Positions 19,147-28,819 of a stretch of 41,680 bases of DNA are shown here, in pieces. The position numbers were made by a program, and so were the translations under genes. The stretch lies in contig JAJJLU010003653.1 in NCBI GenBank assembly GCA_023807065.1, forward strand, positions 1-41,680, read 5' to 3'. This DNA comes from Isotricha intestinalis. Taxonomy: Eukaryota; Ciliophora; Litostomatea; Vestibuliferida; Isotrichidae. Under the pieces are notes generated by a model that was given only the letters and a program-made list of their open reading frames with translations, did no database searches and was not told where the DNA came from. Position 1 is the first letter of the stretch, and each line of letters starts with the position of its first letter.

Positions 19147-19551
19147 ATGGGTTGTTGTGGGAGTGATGAAGTTGATCATGAAATAAATAATGCAAAATCA
19201 ATAAATGATTTAATTGCAATAATAACTGAAAGAAAGCAAAAAATACCAAATGAAATAAAACAAATATCTGATCATTTAGAAGATCCAAGCAAAGAAGTAG
19301 AAGGAATTAATGTTGATAAAATTGACCCTGAAATTTTAGCTAAAAGAATTCCTTATTTAAAATCATTAGAAGAAGCTTATGAACAAGTTATTAAAAATTT
19401 AAATAACCATAAAGATCTTCCTTTAAAAGATATTAAAGGTTATTGTGCTAATATTTGCAAAAAATATTACTTAACTTATGATCCTAATAAAGAATTAGAT
19501 GCTGAACTCCAAAAATTTGATGATTTTGTTAATAAACAACAAACAAATTAA
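19147..19551 (+). CDS. Small MGCCGS protein, predicted dual-lipidated
   Basis: 134 aa. MGCCGSDEVD shows Gly2 for N-myristoylation, Cys3 and Cys4 for palmitoylation and Ser6 as favoured by N-myristoyltransferase. The remainder is soluble, acidic and predicted helical, with segments NDLIAIITERKQKIPNEIKQ and RIPYLKSLEEAYEQVIKNLN and two more Cys in KGYCANICKKYYLTYDP. It resembles the many small membrane-anchored helical-bundle proteins of ciliates but matches no named family I know. Codon use is normal for the window. A separate single-gene transcription unit is likely. Confidence 0.6.
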   Translation: MGCCGSDEVDHEINNAKSINDLIAIITERKQKIPNEIKQISDHLEDPSKEVEGINVDKIDPEILAKRIPYLKSLEEAYEQVIKNLNNHKDLPLKDIKGYCANICKKYYLTYDPNKELDAELQKFDDFVNKQQTN

Positions 19552-19821
19552 ATAAAAAAAATCATTTTTATTTAAAAAATAAAAAAATTTTTTTAGTTCA
19601 TACATATTTTTTCCCCTTGAAGTTATAAATTTATTTTATATTTATAATATAATTAAAATATTTATTTTTTTTTCTGAGATAAAAGGTAAAATTTTTAATG
19701 TTGATGAGTATTCTTTTATAAATGGAAAAATAAATAATATTAGTAACTTTAGAAATTTAAAAAAAAAAAATAGAATTAATATAAAATTATTTTCTTCAAA
19801 TAATAATCTGAAGAACTAAAA

Positions 19822-22002
19822 ATGAAAAGATGTTATTATTGCTGTTTTACCAAGGAAAATAAAAATATAAAGAAAGAAAAAGAAATAGAAACAGACAACT
19901 TAAATGCAAGTTCATCTAAACTTCAAATAAATAAAAGTAATTCACCAAAATCAAAAAATATTAATGAGAAAAATATAAATTATAGTGAAAATTTAGATAA
20001 AAATTTATCTGAATATCCAAAAAGAAATTTCTCTTCAAATCAAGACAAATCAAATCAATCAAGTAATAATATATCAAGATCAAAAAGTATTCATGGAAGA
20101 TCATCTAAAGGAAATATAGATAAATTAATAATTAAAAATAAAAATAATATTTGTAAATGTTTAAAAGATAAATTCATATGTTTTTTTTGTGGTGGAAAAA
20201 ATTGTAAAGTAGAAAATTATTTAAAAAATCCAAATAAACCAAATGCAATAGAAGGATTAAATTCAAATTTTATAACAGAAAATATTATAGCAGGACAAAG
20301 ATTAAGTGATATATTAATAAAGCAATATAATTTAATAGAAAAATTTAAGGAATTAAATATAGGTTTAATAGTAAATTTACAAAAAGAAGGAGAACATCCT
20401 TTTTGTGGTCCTAATAAATTAAATGATTTTGGTTATTCATATAATCCATCTTATTTTACTAGTGATGATATTAATGTTAAATTTTTTGGTTGGAAAGAAA
20501 ATAAAAGTTCTTTATCAATAAATTTTATTTTAGAAATAATTAAAGTTATGTGTAATACAATAATTAAAAAAAAACAACTGATTTATATACATAGTCATTC
20601 TGGTAATAGGAGAACTGCTGTTATTATTGCTTGCTATTTATTATATATTAGTAATAAAAATGTAGATTATGTAGTTAAAAATATTATTTCTAAAAGAAAG
20701 AATTGTTTTGAAAATAGAAATGATATTAAACATATTATACAATTTAAAAATTTCCTTGATGACTCAAGAATTCTATTTGGAAAAAAAGAAAAAATTGATG
20801 TTTATTTAAAAAGACAAGAAGATTTATTATTCGGAGAAGAAGCTAATCTTTATGGATTTATTCCTAAAATTATTACAAGAATTTTTGAAGATATTATTAA
20901 AATTAAAATAAAATATAAAATTGATAATCTTTCTATCATAAAATTAATTAAAGGAATTTATATTGAATGGAATGATGATTTAGAAAATATGTTATTTTTA
21001 TTAAAAAAATATTTAAATAGAAATGATTGGAGTCTTTTTAATATAAATGAAAATTTAATTTTATTTATTGAATTACTTTTTGATTTTTGTGAAGATTCTA
21101 CTTTTTTTATAATTAATCCTGAAAAAACTGAACAATTAATTTCACAAGATCTTTTCAATAAATTTTTTGAAAAAAATAATTTTTTTTTAACAAAACAACA
21201 AAAAATGAATTTTTTAAATTTAATAAAAAAAATATATTATGGTTATGAATTTTCAATTTTATTTCAAATTGCATTTTTTTGTGGAAATTTATATGAAAAA
21301 ACAACAAATGAATATTTTCAAGTTGAATTTGAAGGAATGATAGAACGTTTTTCATTAGAATTTCAAGGATATAATTTATCTGAAGTAAATAATTTAAAAT
21401 ATTCTCCAGAATATGAAAAAATAGAAAGAAGAGTAAAAGCAGTTTCAAAAGTAATAAATTTTATTCTTTTAGAATTAATAGATCCAAAAAATTTAAATGA
21501 ACAAAATTATTATTTTAATCATTTACTTCCAGTTAAATCAATTTCAAGTTTTTTATCATTTTGTATTAAACAAAAAAATGAAACTAATAATATAAGTAAT
21601 ATAGAATCAATAAGTCCTTCTTTAGCAAATGCAAAATTATCTTCTATTTATTTTACTAGAGAAGAAAGTGAATTTCCAATAAGTGAAAATGAAATTTTGA
21701 GTCCTTTAAATGAAATTAATAATATTAATAAAATTAATAAAGTTAATAATGGTAATCAAAATAAAAGAGACATTTTTTTTCAAACAAAAACAAAATCACA
21801 TTCGAAACAAACTCTTATTAGACTTTTAGATAAAAAAATTATTTCTAAACAACAAAGTAATTTATTATCTATTAAACAAATTAAAAATCATCTTTCCAAT
21901 TATGGAAATGAAAATAAATGTAATCATAATTTTAATCCAAAAAAAATGAGGCAAAGAGCTTCTTTTTTTCTCAGAAGTAATCATAAAATTAGTGATGAAT
22001 AA
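19822..22002 (+). CDS. PTPDC1-like protein with inactivated phosphatase loop
   Basis: 726 aa. The N-terminus MKRCYYCCFT and a second Cys cluster at 111-128 (CKCLKDKFICFFCGGKNC) suggest lipidation or metal binding. The phosphatase fold spans about 145-320: GLIVNLQKEGEHPFCGPNKL, the WPD-loop equivalent FGWKENKSS (224-226 WKE, where the family has WKD), and the signature loop HSHSGNRRTAVIIACYLLY at 257-275. Known: PTPDC1 has HCHAGLGRTG, in which Cys makes the phospho-intermediate. Here that Cys is Ser258 (codon AGT, 20593-20595), the general acid Asp is Glu, while Arg264 is kept. Catalysis should be lost and phosphate binding may remain. Residues 330-580 form a helical region and the C-terminus is Ser/Asn-rich. 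PTPDC1 relatives act at centrosomes and cilia. Confidence 0.75.
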   Translation: MKRCYYCCFTKENKNIKKEKEIETDNLNASSSKLQINKSNSPKSKNINEKNINYSENLDKNLSEYPKRNFSSNQDKSNQSSNNISRSKSIHGRSSKGNIDKLIIKNKNNICKCLKDKFICFFCGGKNCKVENYLKNPNKPNAIEGLNSNFITENIIAGQRLSDILIKQYNLIEKFKELNIGLIVNLQKEGEHPFCGPNKLNDFGYSYNPSYFTSDDINVKFFGWKENKSSLSINFILEIIKVMCNTIIKKKQLIYIHSHSGNRRTAVIIACYLLYISNKNVDYVVKNIISKRKNCFENRNDIKHIIQFKNFLDDSRILFGKKEKIDVYLKRQEDLLFGEEANLYGFIPKIITRIFEDIIKIKIKYKIDNLSIIKLIKGIYIEWNDDLENMLFLLKKYLNRNDWSLFNINENLILFIELLFDFCEDSTFFIINPEKTEQLISQDLFNKFFEKNNFFLTKQQKMNFLNLIKKIYYGYEFSILFQIAFFCGNLYEKTTNEYFQVEFEGMIERFSLEFQGYNLSEVNNLKYSPEYEKIERRVKAVSKVINFILLELIDPKNLNEQNYYFNHLLPVKSISSFLSFCIKQKNETNNISNIESISPSLANAKLSSIYFTREESEFPISENEILSPLNEINNINKINKVNNGNQNKRDIFFQTKTKSHSKQTLIRLLDKKIISKQQSNLLSIKQIKNHLSNYGNENKCNHNFNPKKMRQRASFFLRSNHKISDE

Positions 22003-22206
22003 ATAATTAATTTATATACTCCTTTTTTTTGTATATACTAATTCTATTGTCATTATACTTTTTAAAAGTTTCTTAATTTATATTATATAGTTTTTTTTTT
22101 TTGAAAACATAATAATAAATAAATAAAAAATCTTAACAAAGTAAAAAATTCAATAAATAAACAATAATGACTTAAAAAATTTATAAAAAAAATAAAGAAA
22201 CAAACA
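22003..22206. other. Convergent 3' spacer (204 nt)
   Basis: Lies between the ends of the phosphatase-like gene (+) and the ABC transporter gene (-). It includes a T11 run near 22090 and otherwise only A/T sequence. Confidence 0.4.
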
Positions 22207-25200
22207 TTATTGATCAGAATACTTATGTAAAACAGCATATTTACCATTCAGAGCCATTAATTCCTTATGAGTACCAGTTTCTACAATTTTTCCACTTTCC
22301 AAAACGAAAATAATATCAGAATTTTCAATAGTACTTAATCTATGAGCAACAGCAATACTTGTTCTTCCTTTTTGTAATTCATCAATACTTTTCTGAACTC
22401 CAATTTCACTTTCTTTATCTAAAGCACTAGTAGCTTCATCAAGTAATAAAATAATAGGATTTTTTAAAAATGCTCTTGCAATAGCTAATCTTTGTTTCTC
22501 TCCTCCTGAAACAGGATCTTCCTTTGTTCCCATTTCTTTGTGATTGAAAAATTTTTCAATTTTTGCTTTTACTGCTGCTTGAAAAACTTCCTCTTTAGTT
22601 GCATTTAATCTCCCATATAAAATATTCTCAAAAACACTTCTTTTAAATAATACTGGTTCTTGACTTACTAAACCAATTTTTCTTCTTAATTCATATATAT
22701 CATAATCTTTTATATTCACATCATCAATTAATACTTCTCCTTTATTTACATCATAGAATCTTTCTATTAATTGTATTATTGTACTTTTACCACATCCAGA
22801 ATATCCTACTAAAGCAGCTGCTTGTCCAGGTTCAATTTTAAAGGAAATATCATTTAAAACAATTTGTTCTGGTTTTGTTGGATAAGCGAAAGTAACATGA
22901 TTAAATTCGATTTTCCCTTTTAAATCATCAGGTAATAATTTCCCCTTTTGAGCTTCTTTGAAAGGATTTAATTCAGATTCGGTATCTAGAGTAGCGAATA
23001 CTGAAGCGAATGCTCTCTTTGCTTTAGGATAGTCACTAACTCCATGAAGTCCATTTGCTATTCCAGCTGTCATTAGGAGAAGAGATGAAATTGCAGGTGT
23101 TGCATCTGTAAAACCTAATTTACCTTCTATTATAAATTTACATGCATAATGAATTACACATGCCATACATGCATACATTGCAAAGAAACCAAAACCTAAA
23201 AATACTCCTACACGTATACTTTCTTTTATATTATCATTGTGACTTCCTTTTATTACTGATAAATACAAATCTACTGCTGGTTTTTGGAAATTAAAAGAAT
23301 ATATTGTTTTAGTATTTATTACACATTCTGATAATATTGATCCTGCTTCAATATCAACTCTATTATCTTTTGTTTTTATTGCGGAAATTATACTATTTTT
23401 CGCTGTTACTATTGATACTATAATAAAAGGTATGAAACATAAACAAATAAGTGTTAATTTCCAATCATAATAAAATCCAATTATTAAACCACAAATAGTA
23501 CATCCTAGTGTTTGAAGAACATCACCAACAATAGTTAATATAATAGAATTTAATTGTGTAGTATCAATAGATAATTTAGTAAGTAAACCACCTGGACTAT
23601 TATCATCAATATCAAAGTAACCTACATGAACTTGTAAATATTTTTCAATAATAAGTTTCCTCATTCTGGAAGTGACTGAACTTCCTAATTTTTCTAATTT
23701 CCACAATTTAACAAAAACAGACAAAGAAATAGAAAAAGCAATAGCAAGGAAAATTAAACCCCATTTTAAACCTTGTTTATAAACAGTATGTCTATTTGTA
23801 CTTGAAAGTGCATTTACTGTTTTTGAAAGAACCCATCCACAAAAAGGTGTAATTCCTCCTGTAATTAGAGCACCCATAGCAGAAATGAAAACATCACAAA
23901 AATCTAAACACATAAATTTTATTATTCTTATATGATCAACGCTTACTGTTTCATCTTCTTCTGCTTTTTTAATTTGTTCATTTGGATGTAAAATATTTTC
24001 ACTATGTCTACTTGATAAATTCCTAGAATTTAATTTCTGAATTTCACTTTTTTTCCTTTCTTGTAAATCTTTATGTCCTTGTTCTTTAGATTCTAATTCA
24101 TCTTGTGCTAATTGTGATTTAACTAATCCAGCGTAATAACCATTTTTAGCAAGTAATTCTTGATGATTTCCAATTTCGACAACTTGACCATCTCTAATAG
24201 CATATATGAGATCAGCATTTTTAATAGTACTTAAACGATGTGCAATAATAACAGTAGTAACATTTCTTTCTGAAATATGATCAAGAGCAACTTGTACTTC
24301 TTTTTCTGATTTATTATCTAAAGCACTAGTTGCTTCATCTAATATTAATATTTTTGGTTCACATACTATTGCTCTTGCAATTGCAACTCTTTGTTTTTGT
24401 CCTCCTGATAATTTACTTCCTTTTATTCCAACCATATATTCATATTTTTCTGGAATTTTTTCTATAAATTCTTTGGCATAACTTTCTTCACAAGCTAATT
24501 GAACTAATTTATCGGGATCTCCTAATGTTCTTAAATATTCTTCTCTTCCAAATATAACATTTTCTCTTATTGGTCTATTAAATAATACTGGTTCTTGTTG
24601 AACATATCCAATTAAATTTCTTAAATATTCTAAATCATATTTTTTTATATCAATTCCATCAATTAATACTTGACCAGAAGTAGTTTCATATAATCTTTCA
24701 ATTAAATTAACTGTTGTTGATTTTCCACATCCACTTTCACCGACTAAAGCTACTTTTTTTCCTGGTTCAATGGTTAAATTTAATTTATGTAAAATTGTTC
24801 TTTCATTAGGATCTGAAGGATAAATAAAATCAACATCAATAAATTCTATTTTTCCTTTAACTTGATCTCTTGGAGGTTTAAGTATTGAATTAGATAAATC
24901 AATTTGAGGTTTTCTTTCATAAAGAGTAAAATAATCAGAACTTGCAATTGCACTTTCTTGAATAATTTTAATATTAGGAGCAATTGTTCCAATGGAAACA
25001 ACAGCAATTAAAGTAGAAAAAATAACAGTCATTAAATCACCTTGAGTGAATTTTTTATTTTTATTAATATTATAAATATGATCCCCTATTAATTTCCTAG
25101 CATAAATGATAGAAATGAAAAAAGTGATAAAAATAAAGAATAAAATAACACCAACACTTCCTCCTAATTTAAGTGCTTTTTCTGAATTATACATATGAAC

Positions 25201-26217
25201 ATCATCGATTAATTTATTAAACCTTTTCATTTCGAATTCGAAATTAGAGAAAGAAGTGACTGTTTTAATATTATATAGGACTTCTTCAGCCACTCCTCCT
25301 GCTTTCTCGAAGCTTTTACGCGAACCAACCATAGTTTTTTTTAAAGCAGTGACTAAATAAATAACAGCAGCCACAATACAAGGAGTGACACTTAGCATAA
25401 CTAAAGGAAGAACCCAAGAAGTATAAAAAGCAATTATCAACCCAACAACTAATTGAGCTGATAAAATAATTACTAAACCAAATTTTCCTCCTACACCTAA
25501 TGTTATTTGTTCTATTTGTGCTTGAACTTTTGTTGCAAATTCAAATGCATTATTTGCATCAAACCATCCTTGTTCTTGTTTTAAAATTGTAGCAAAGTAA
25601 CTTTCTTTCAAATGCTGCATTTGTCTTATTCCACACAAATTCCACATAAATTTTGCAATGAAAAAAGCGAAGAACATTCCAGTTCCAATATATAATAATT
25701 TTTTTACCATTTTATCAATATTATGTTTGAAAACTTCAAACATTTCTCTTTTAGTATTTTCATCAACCATTTCAAGTAATTCTTCAGTGACTCCAGTAAA
25801 TTCATTAAAAGTATCTCCAAATAAATATGTCATTAATGGAGCTGCAACTCCTGATCCCATTGAACCTATAAAACCTATAACCATTAATATTACTTCACAT
25901 TTATTTGATAAGTGACAATATAATTTCATTGGAGATATTTTCTGTTCTTCAAACATTAAATTTCTCTTTGCTCCTGTTTCATATTTTTGATTATCTTCTT
26001 CTTCTTCTTTTTCTTTTCTTTTCTTTTTCTCTGATTTCTTCTTTGATTTTGATATTGATTCTGATTTTGAATTTCTTCTACCATTTGTTACTACTAAATT
26101 TTTTGATAATTTTATATCTCCATTACTCTCATTTGAATCTATTGATTCTATTTCTATTCCATCGTTTTGTTTTGAAGATTCAGAATCATTTATTAAGTTT
26201 AACTCTGTGTTTTTCAT
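22207..26217 (-). CDS. ABCB-type full ABC transporter (MDR/P-glycoprotein-like)
   Basis: 1336 aa, one open frame, TMD-NBD-TMD-NBD. A charged cytosolic head (1-95) precedes six helices (about 105-425). NBD1: Walker A GESGCGKST 493-501, Q-loop YVQQEP, signature LSGGQ 603-607, Walker B ILILDE 623-628, switch His660. TMD2 is about 770-1065. NBD2: Walker A GYSGCGKST 1138-1146, signature VSGGE 1236-1240, Walker B ILLLDE 1256-1261, His1292. Both catalytic Glu residues are kept, so both sites could hydrolyse ATP. NBD2 is unusual: the segment before its signature (FFNHKEMGTKEDPVSGGE) is some 10-15 residues shorter than in NBD1. Known: this class exports lipophilic drugs, lipids or peptides across plasma or vacuolar membranes. 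Substrate unknown. Confidence 0.9.
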   Translation of the reverse strand: MKNTELNLINDSESSKQNDGIEIESIDSNESNGDIKLSKNLVVTNGRRNSKSESISKSKKKSEKKKRKEKEEEEDNQKYETGAKRNLMFEEQKISPMKLYCHLSNKCEVILMVIGFIGSMGSGVAAPLMTYLFGDTFNEFTGVTEELLEMVDENTKREMFEVFKHNIDKMVKKLLYIGTGMFFAFFIAKFMWNLCGIRQMQHLKESYFATILKQEQGWFDANNAFEFATKVQAQIEQITLGVGGKFGLVIILSAQLVVGLIIAFYTSWVLPLVMLSVTPCIVAAVIYLVTALKKTMVGSRKSFEKAGGVAEEVLYNIKTVTSFSNFEFEMKRFNKLIDDVHMYNSEKALKLGGSVGVILFFIFITFFISIIYARKLIGDHIYNINKNKKFTQGDLMTVIFSTLIAVVSIGTIAPNIKIIQESAIASSDYFTLYERKPQIDLSNSILKPPRDQVKGKIEFIDVDFIYPSDPNERTILHKLNLTIEPGKKVALVGESGCGKSTTVNLIERLYETTSGQVLIDGIDIKKYDLEYLRNLIGYVQQEPVLFNRPIRENVIFGREEYLRTLGDPDKLVQLACEESYAKEFIEKIPEKYEYMVGIKGSKLSGGQKQRVAIARAIVCEPKILILDEATSALDNKSEKEVQVALDHISERNVTTVIIAHRLSTIKNADLIYAIRDGQVVEIGNHQELLAKNGYYAGLVKSQLAQDELESKEQGHKDLQERKKSEIQKLNSRNLSSRHSENILHPNEQIKKAEEDETVSVDHIRIIKFMCLDFCDVFISAMGALITGGITPFCGWVLSKTVNALSSTNRHTVYKQGLKWGLIFLAIAFSISLSVFVKLWKLEKLGSSVTSRMRKLIIEKYLQVHVGYFDIDDNSPGGLLTKLSIDTTQLNSIILTIVGDVLQTLGCTICGLIIGFYYDWKLTLICLCFIPFIIVSIVTAKNSIISAIKTKDNRVDIEAGSILSECVINTKTIYSFNFQKPAVDLYLSVIKGSHNDNIKESIRVGVFLGFGFFAMYACMACVIHYACKFIIEGKLGFTDATPAISSLLLMTAGIANGLHGVSDYPKAKRAFASVFATLDTESELNPFKEAQKGKLLPDDLKGKIEFNHVTFAYPTKPEQIVLNDISFKIEPGQAAALVGYSGCGKSTIIQLIERFYDVNKGEVLIDDVNIKDYDIYELRRKIGLVSQEPVLFKRSVFENILYGRLNATKEEVFQAAVKAKIEKFFNHKEMGTKEDPVSGGEKQRLAIARAFLKNPIILLLDEATSALDKESEIGVQKSIDELQKGRTSIAVAHRLSTIENSDIIFVLESGKIVETGTHKELMALNGKYAVLHKYSDQ

Positions 26218-28819
26218 TATTTTATTTTTGTTTTTTTTTTATGGATTTTATATATTTTTGGATTAGAATATTTTATTTAAATTGAAAGAAGTTTTTTTTT
26301 TTCAATTATTTTTCATTTATTTTTCAATTGTGTTTAATTGGAAAGTTTCCTTTTAAATAATGGTTTTTATTTAATTTGGAATTAAAAACTTTAACACTAA
26401 AATTCTATATTTGATATCTTTTTTATGTTTAATTATTTTATATTGACGTAAATTAAAAAATTTTATTATTTTTTTCGTTTATTAAAAGAATATTTGATAT
26501 AAATAAGATATTGTCATATAATAATAATATTGAAATTAATTATTATTTATTAACTATATCTAATTATAAAAATCATATTTTTTTCAATTAAAAGATTATT
26601 TATTTTTATTTAAGTTCAAAAATATACCTTTATTTTTAAAAAAAAGAATTTATAAATTTTGAAAACATTTAAGATTGATACCTAAATCTAAAGAAGAGTT
26701 TATTAACGTTTATACTTTTAATGTTTTACTTTTCAACGAAATTTAATTTTTTGATTTAAATGATATTTTTTATTTTTTTCTTATTCTAATTTGATATTAA
26801 ATAAGGATTAAGCATTTATAATTAATATTTCTTTATTTTAAAATAAAATTATGAAGAATAATTTATTTTAATATTTTTTTTTTTAAAATTATAAAATATT
26901 TTAAATGTTATTCTTTTTATAAAACTCAGATTTTCTTTTTATGATTTATAAAAAGTTTAGTTTTCATAAATTTCAAACTCTTATTTTAATTTATAAATTC
27001 TCTTTTATCAAAAAAAGATATATTTTTTCAGTGTTCAAGATTAAATTTGCTATAGATTGAAGGATTATTTTTTTTATTTTATGATTTAGATTATAAAATT
27101 ATTTATAATTTTAATAAAAAATAATTTTAAAAGTTTTTTTCAATAAATTCTTAAATAATTTATGTCATAAAATACTAAATGATAAAATAAAAAATAGTAA
27201 AAATAACAAATTATATTCAGACATTAAGATTGTCTTTAAAGGTCTTTAAAAATGTATTAACAGAATTTTGAAAAAAAAATCATAAAAATCTTTAATGTAT
27301 TTTCTTATTATTTTTTATCTTTTTTTGTTTTAAAAATCTTTAATTATTTAAAAGAGTTGAAATTATATCTTATTTAAACTTAAAAATTTGAATTTTATAA
27401 ATTAAAACACTTGTTTGTTGATAATATGTATATTATAATTGAATAAAAATCAATAAAAATAAAACAAAAATAATAATTTTACTTTAAATAATAATAAATG
27501 CTAATTTAAATTGTTTAATTTAAACAATTATTGTAAAGTAAATTTTATTAATAACATTATAGAAATTTATCTATAAACCTTTTCCCAACCTTAGTAAAAA
27601 TAATATCAACATATATTTGAATAATATTTTTCCTAATTTTAAAATTAAAAAATAAAAAATGAAAAAAATAATAATTAACTTAATTTTAAAAGAAATAATT
27701 CTGTTGATTCAAATTTTTTTTAAATATACCTTTTCCTATTATTTGAAAGAAATTCAAATATTTCTTCTTTTTAAAAATAATATTTTCAAAAATATTGTTC
27801 TTTAACAAAAAAAATGTAAACATGATTTAAATTTTATATTCTTTTATATTTTTCTTCTTTAATAGGATTTTTGTTTTTGAAAGAATATTTTTTTACTCCA
27901 AAAAAATATTTATAAAAAAAAGATGATGAACTTATAAAAATAAAAGTTATTAAATTATTATTGAAATAATACTATTCATATAATAAATTGGAGTATTACA
28001 TTTTAAATTTTTTAAATATATTTTATAATTATTATAATAAGAATAATCAAAAGAAGAGTTAATAATAAATATAGGAAGAAAAAAAGCATTTGATATTAAT
28101 AGTATATATGTTTTAATATTTATAAAAGAAATTTAATGTGATATTCTTTTCCTATAAATTTATTGTTGAATATTAAATAATTGAAAAACAAATAAATTTA
28201 AAAAAACACAAAAATAAAATATATAAAACTTTATTATCTAATTAAATTGTAATATTTTCATAATTAAATTAAAATATTAAAAAGTTTTAAATACTGAATT
28301 TATTTGATAAAAAATATTTTCATTTTTCATTCTAAAATTACTAAAATTTTTTAAATTATTGTTAAACATTCATCAAAAAGAAAATATATTATTTGATAAT
28401 ATTGTAAATTATATTCATACTCATACTTTAAAATAATTTTTGGTTTAGAATAATTTAATAATTCATTAAATAAATAAAAGAAACTAATTTTTATTTTATT
28501 CATGTAAATTTTTATTCCTTCTATTAATTCTAATTTCAGTTAAGTTGATTTTTCCATTTTTTTATGGAAATCTTTTCTTTCTTATAATAATTATTTTGAA
28601 ATTTAAAGAGAGATTTTTCTGATTGTTTTTATTAATTATGAAAAGATTAATATGTTTTTTTATGAATTTTATCACTTAAAATTATTTGGAATTTATATTA
28701 TTATTTATTATATATTGTTATCTTGAGAAACAGATAAAATTGATAATTAACTTTAAAATAAATGAAATAATTAAATATAAAAATAACCATATAAAAAAAT
28801 AAACATAAAAAATAAAAAA
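26218..28819. other. Long gene-free divergent spacer (2.6 kb)
   Basis: It separates the starts of the ABC transporter (-) and the CNB-domain gene (+). I find no convincing protein fragment, unlike the relic-rich window ends. It is made of A/T tracts, with one notable nested inverted repeat at 27478-27542. It must contain the promoters of both neighbours. Confidence 0.4.
27478..27542. repeat. Nested inverted repeat
   Basis: Inner arms AATTGTTTAA (27509-27518) and TTAAACAATT (27520-27529) are perfect complements with a 1-nt centre. Outer arms TTTACTTTA (27478-27486) and TAAAGTAAA (27534-27542) are also perfect complements, though offset asymmetrically (22 nt on the left, 4 nt on the right). 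It could be a transcription-factor site, a cruciform or chance in A/T-only DNA. Confidence 0.4.

Noticed and set aside
25658..26285. Plus-strand frames opposite the start of the ABC transporter
   Set aside because: Antisense shadows of the transporter's charged head and first membrane segment.
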